A stretch of DNA of 5,345 bases from assembly GCA_019348475.1 (NCBI GenBank), contig JAHWJJ010000341.1:1-5345 (forward strand). Direction: 5' to 3'. The stretch comes from Gemmatimonadota bacterium. GTDB taxonomy: Bacteria; Gemmatimonadota; Gemmatimonadetes; Longimicrobiales; Longimicrobiaceae. Shown here one piece after another: positions 5,150 through 5,345 of this stretch (positions within the stretch are counted from its first letter, which is position 1; every line of letters begins with the position of its first letter). The notes under the pieces are model-generated. The model was not told where the DNA came from. It searched no databases and saw only the letters and a list, made by a program, of their open reading frames with translations. Position numbers and translations under genes: made by a program.

Positions 5150-5345
5150 CCTCACGCCGGGTGCAACCCGGGCGCGGTTCGGCCGCCGGAGAGTCGCTCG
5201 CGCTGTTGCAGAACCGGGCCGGCGCAGCTATCCTGATCCACTTCTGGCTGAAATCGTGCCCGGGAGGGCCGCCGGGTCCCGCGGCGCGGCGCGCCCGCCC
5301 CCCTTCGGGGTCGCGTTGCTGGCGCACGGGGGGGCGCCACGCGTA

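Larger units (their letters stand above)
5076..5345. other. Leader and upstream region of the export gene
   Basis: These 270 bases hold no convincing gene in either strand. Near the gene lie an ops-like sequence and a GTCCGG/CCGGAC inverted repeat in an AT-richer patch (about 5100-5145), which is the most likely promoter area. The best -35 candidate is TTGCAG (minus strand, 5133-5138), but no good -10 follows at 17 bases. Farther out are GC-rich hairpins: CCGGGT/ACCCGG at 5157-5171, and a C(TTCG)G tetraloop stem at 5301-5310. Confidence 0.45.

Noticed and set aside
5076..5327. An 84-residue N-terminal extension of the export protein
   Set aside because: The extension has no coding-like composition and would bury the signal peptide. 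The GTG at 5075 gives a normal secreted N-terminus.

Overview
This is a GC-rich, intergenic-heavy stretch of a bacterial chromosome. The protein-coding parts use almost only G or C at third codon positions. A Wza-type capsule/exopolysaccharide export protein implies a double-membrane (Gram-negative-type) cell. The overall style would suit a Gemmatimonadota (Longimicrobium-like) genome, but that is an impression, not something the window proves. No rRNA, tRNA, CRISPR array, transposase or integrase is visible.

Layout. Positions 1-149 hold no gene, only a perfect 14-bp palindrome inside a longer hairpin and a small 7-bp tandem repeat. Positions 150-426 look like a short plus-strand gene broken by one extra base, or a gene remnant. 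Positions 499-1758 (+) encode a thioredoxin-reductase-like flavoprotein with a glutaredoxin-like N-terminal domain; both domains lack their redox cysteines. It converges on a two-domain VOC (glyoxalase/extradiol dioxygenase fold) protein of the CatE type at 1967-2884 (-). The 208-bp convergent gap carries a 15-bp perfect inverted repeat that ends one base before the VOC stop codon. The VOC gene has a readable promoter (2918-2946) with a perfect 14-bp palindrome filling most of the -10/-35 spacer, as expected for an autoregulator or repressor site.

Positions 2885-3455 contain no convincing gene. They hold hairpins, a possible 43-codon ORF and four 8-bp tandem repeats. Positions 3456-5075 (-) encode a 539-residue polysaccharide export protein with a signal peptide, a Poly_export domain, about four SLBB domains and a C-terminal hydrophobic helix. 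Its leader carries an ops-like sequence and a short inverted repeat. No Wzc kinase, Wzx/Wzy or glycosyltransferase gene follows it in the window.

Functional reading. The flavoprotein and the VOC protein both suit redox or electrophile (quinone/catechol) chemistry, but they face each other and are not an operon. The export protein appears unrelated to them. I see no clear new multi-gene system here. The points most worth a second look are the operator-promoter of the VOC gene, the cysteine-free thioredoxin-reductase-like fusion, the broken upstream gene and the inverted-repeat element between the convergent genes.
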